Position numbers and translations under genes: made by a program. Below are positions 5,492 through 5,547 of a stretch of DNA of 5,547 nucleotides, one piece after another. The stretch is from Spirochaetaceae bacterium (GTDB lineage Bacteria > Spirochaetota > Spirochaetia > DSM-27196 > SLAA01): the NCBI GenBank assembly GCA_003564775.1, contig PXEI01000190.1:1-5547 (forward strand), written 5' to 3'. Position 1 is the stretch's first letter. Every line of letters starts with the position of its first letter. The notes below the pieces were generated by a model. The model saw only the letters and a program-made list of their open reading frames with translations, was not told where the DNA came from and searched no databases.

Positions 5492-5547
5492 TATCGTACT
5501 CCCTGTAACAATACCGAAGCGTTTTGCCGCGCAGCTTCCCGTTGCTC
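5491..5547 (-). CDS. C-terminal end of an unidentified upstream gene (partial)
   Basis: From the window edge a frame of 18 codons (EQREAARQNASVLLQGVR) runs to TAG at 5493-5491. I do not recognise the family; the fragment is short, hydrophilic and probably helical. Support for its being real is the junction. Its TAG shares one base with the GTG of the dprA N-terminal frame (TAGTG), and the dprA ribosome binding site lies inside its last codons, a normal arrangement for coupled operon genes. A second frame (the one holding the dprA start) is also open to the edge, so an earlier dprA start cannot be excluded from this window alone. Confidence 0.4.
   Translation of the reverse strand, partial: EQREAARQNASVLLQGVR
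5492..5504 (-). promoter_or_regulatory. Ribosome binding site for the dprA start at 5491
   Basis: AGGGAG at 5504-5499 on the minus strand, 7 bases before the GTG at 5491. It is the best initiation signal near the dprA 5' end and the main reason to place the start there and not at the GTG at 5396, which is preceded only by GACACTTGCCGAAC. Confidence 0.55.

Overview
All recognisable genes lie on the minus strand and read right to left as one very compact array: end of an unidentified gene, dprA, xerC (codV), hslV (clpQ), hslU (clpY), flgB, flgC, fliE and the start of fliF. Four successive junctions (unknown/dprA, dprA/xerC, xerC/hslV, hslV/hslU) overlap by 1, 8, 4 and 4 bases. The only non-coding gaps are 78 bases (hslU-flgB), 11 bases (flgB-flgC), 3 bases (flgC-fliE) and 64 bases (fliE-fliF). 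No stretch over 300 bases lacks a gene, and I see no tRNA, rRNA, mobile element or CRISPR array.

The window suggests a free-living type spirochaete (Spirochaetota, Spirochaetales-like) of moderate GC. This is an inference from the style of FlgB, FliE and the FliF N-terminus and from a gene order that resembles Treponema; no marker gene proves it. The same order (smf/dprA, then codV-clpQ-clpY, then flgB-flgC-fliE-fliF) is known from the Bacillus subtilis fla/che leader region. There topA and trmFO sit between smf and codV, and codY sits before flgB. All three are absent here.

Region by region: 4407-5547 holds the unidentified gene end and the DNA-processing gene dprA. 3455-4414 is the tyrosine recombinase XerC. 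1450-3458 is the HslVU ATP-dependent protease pair. 1-1371 is the proximal-rod and MS-ring part of the flagellar operon (flgB, flgC, fliE, fliF). The first half supplies DNA uptake/recombination, chromosome dimer resolution and proteolysis; the second half builds the rod and the ring it stands on.

The main anomaly is in dprA. The well-spaced ribosome binding site and GTG at 5491 open a frame that encodes a convincing DprA-like N-terminus but stops at 5360. The rest of DprA continues in the -1 frame. One extra base in a pyrimidine-rich run near 5364-5382 would restore a protein of about 361 residues. Smaller points are a 23-base-spaced direct repeat upstream of flgB, a two-tier stem-loop between fliE and fliF, and an enlarged Ala/Gly/Pro/Glu-rich insert in the HslU I-domain. 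I found no clearly new biological system; this is a conserved housekeeping and motility region.
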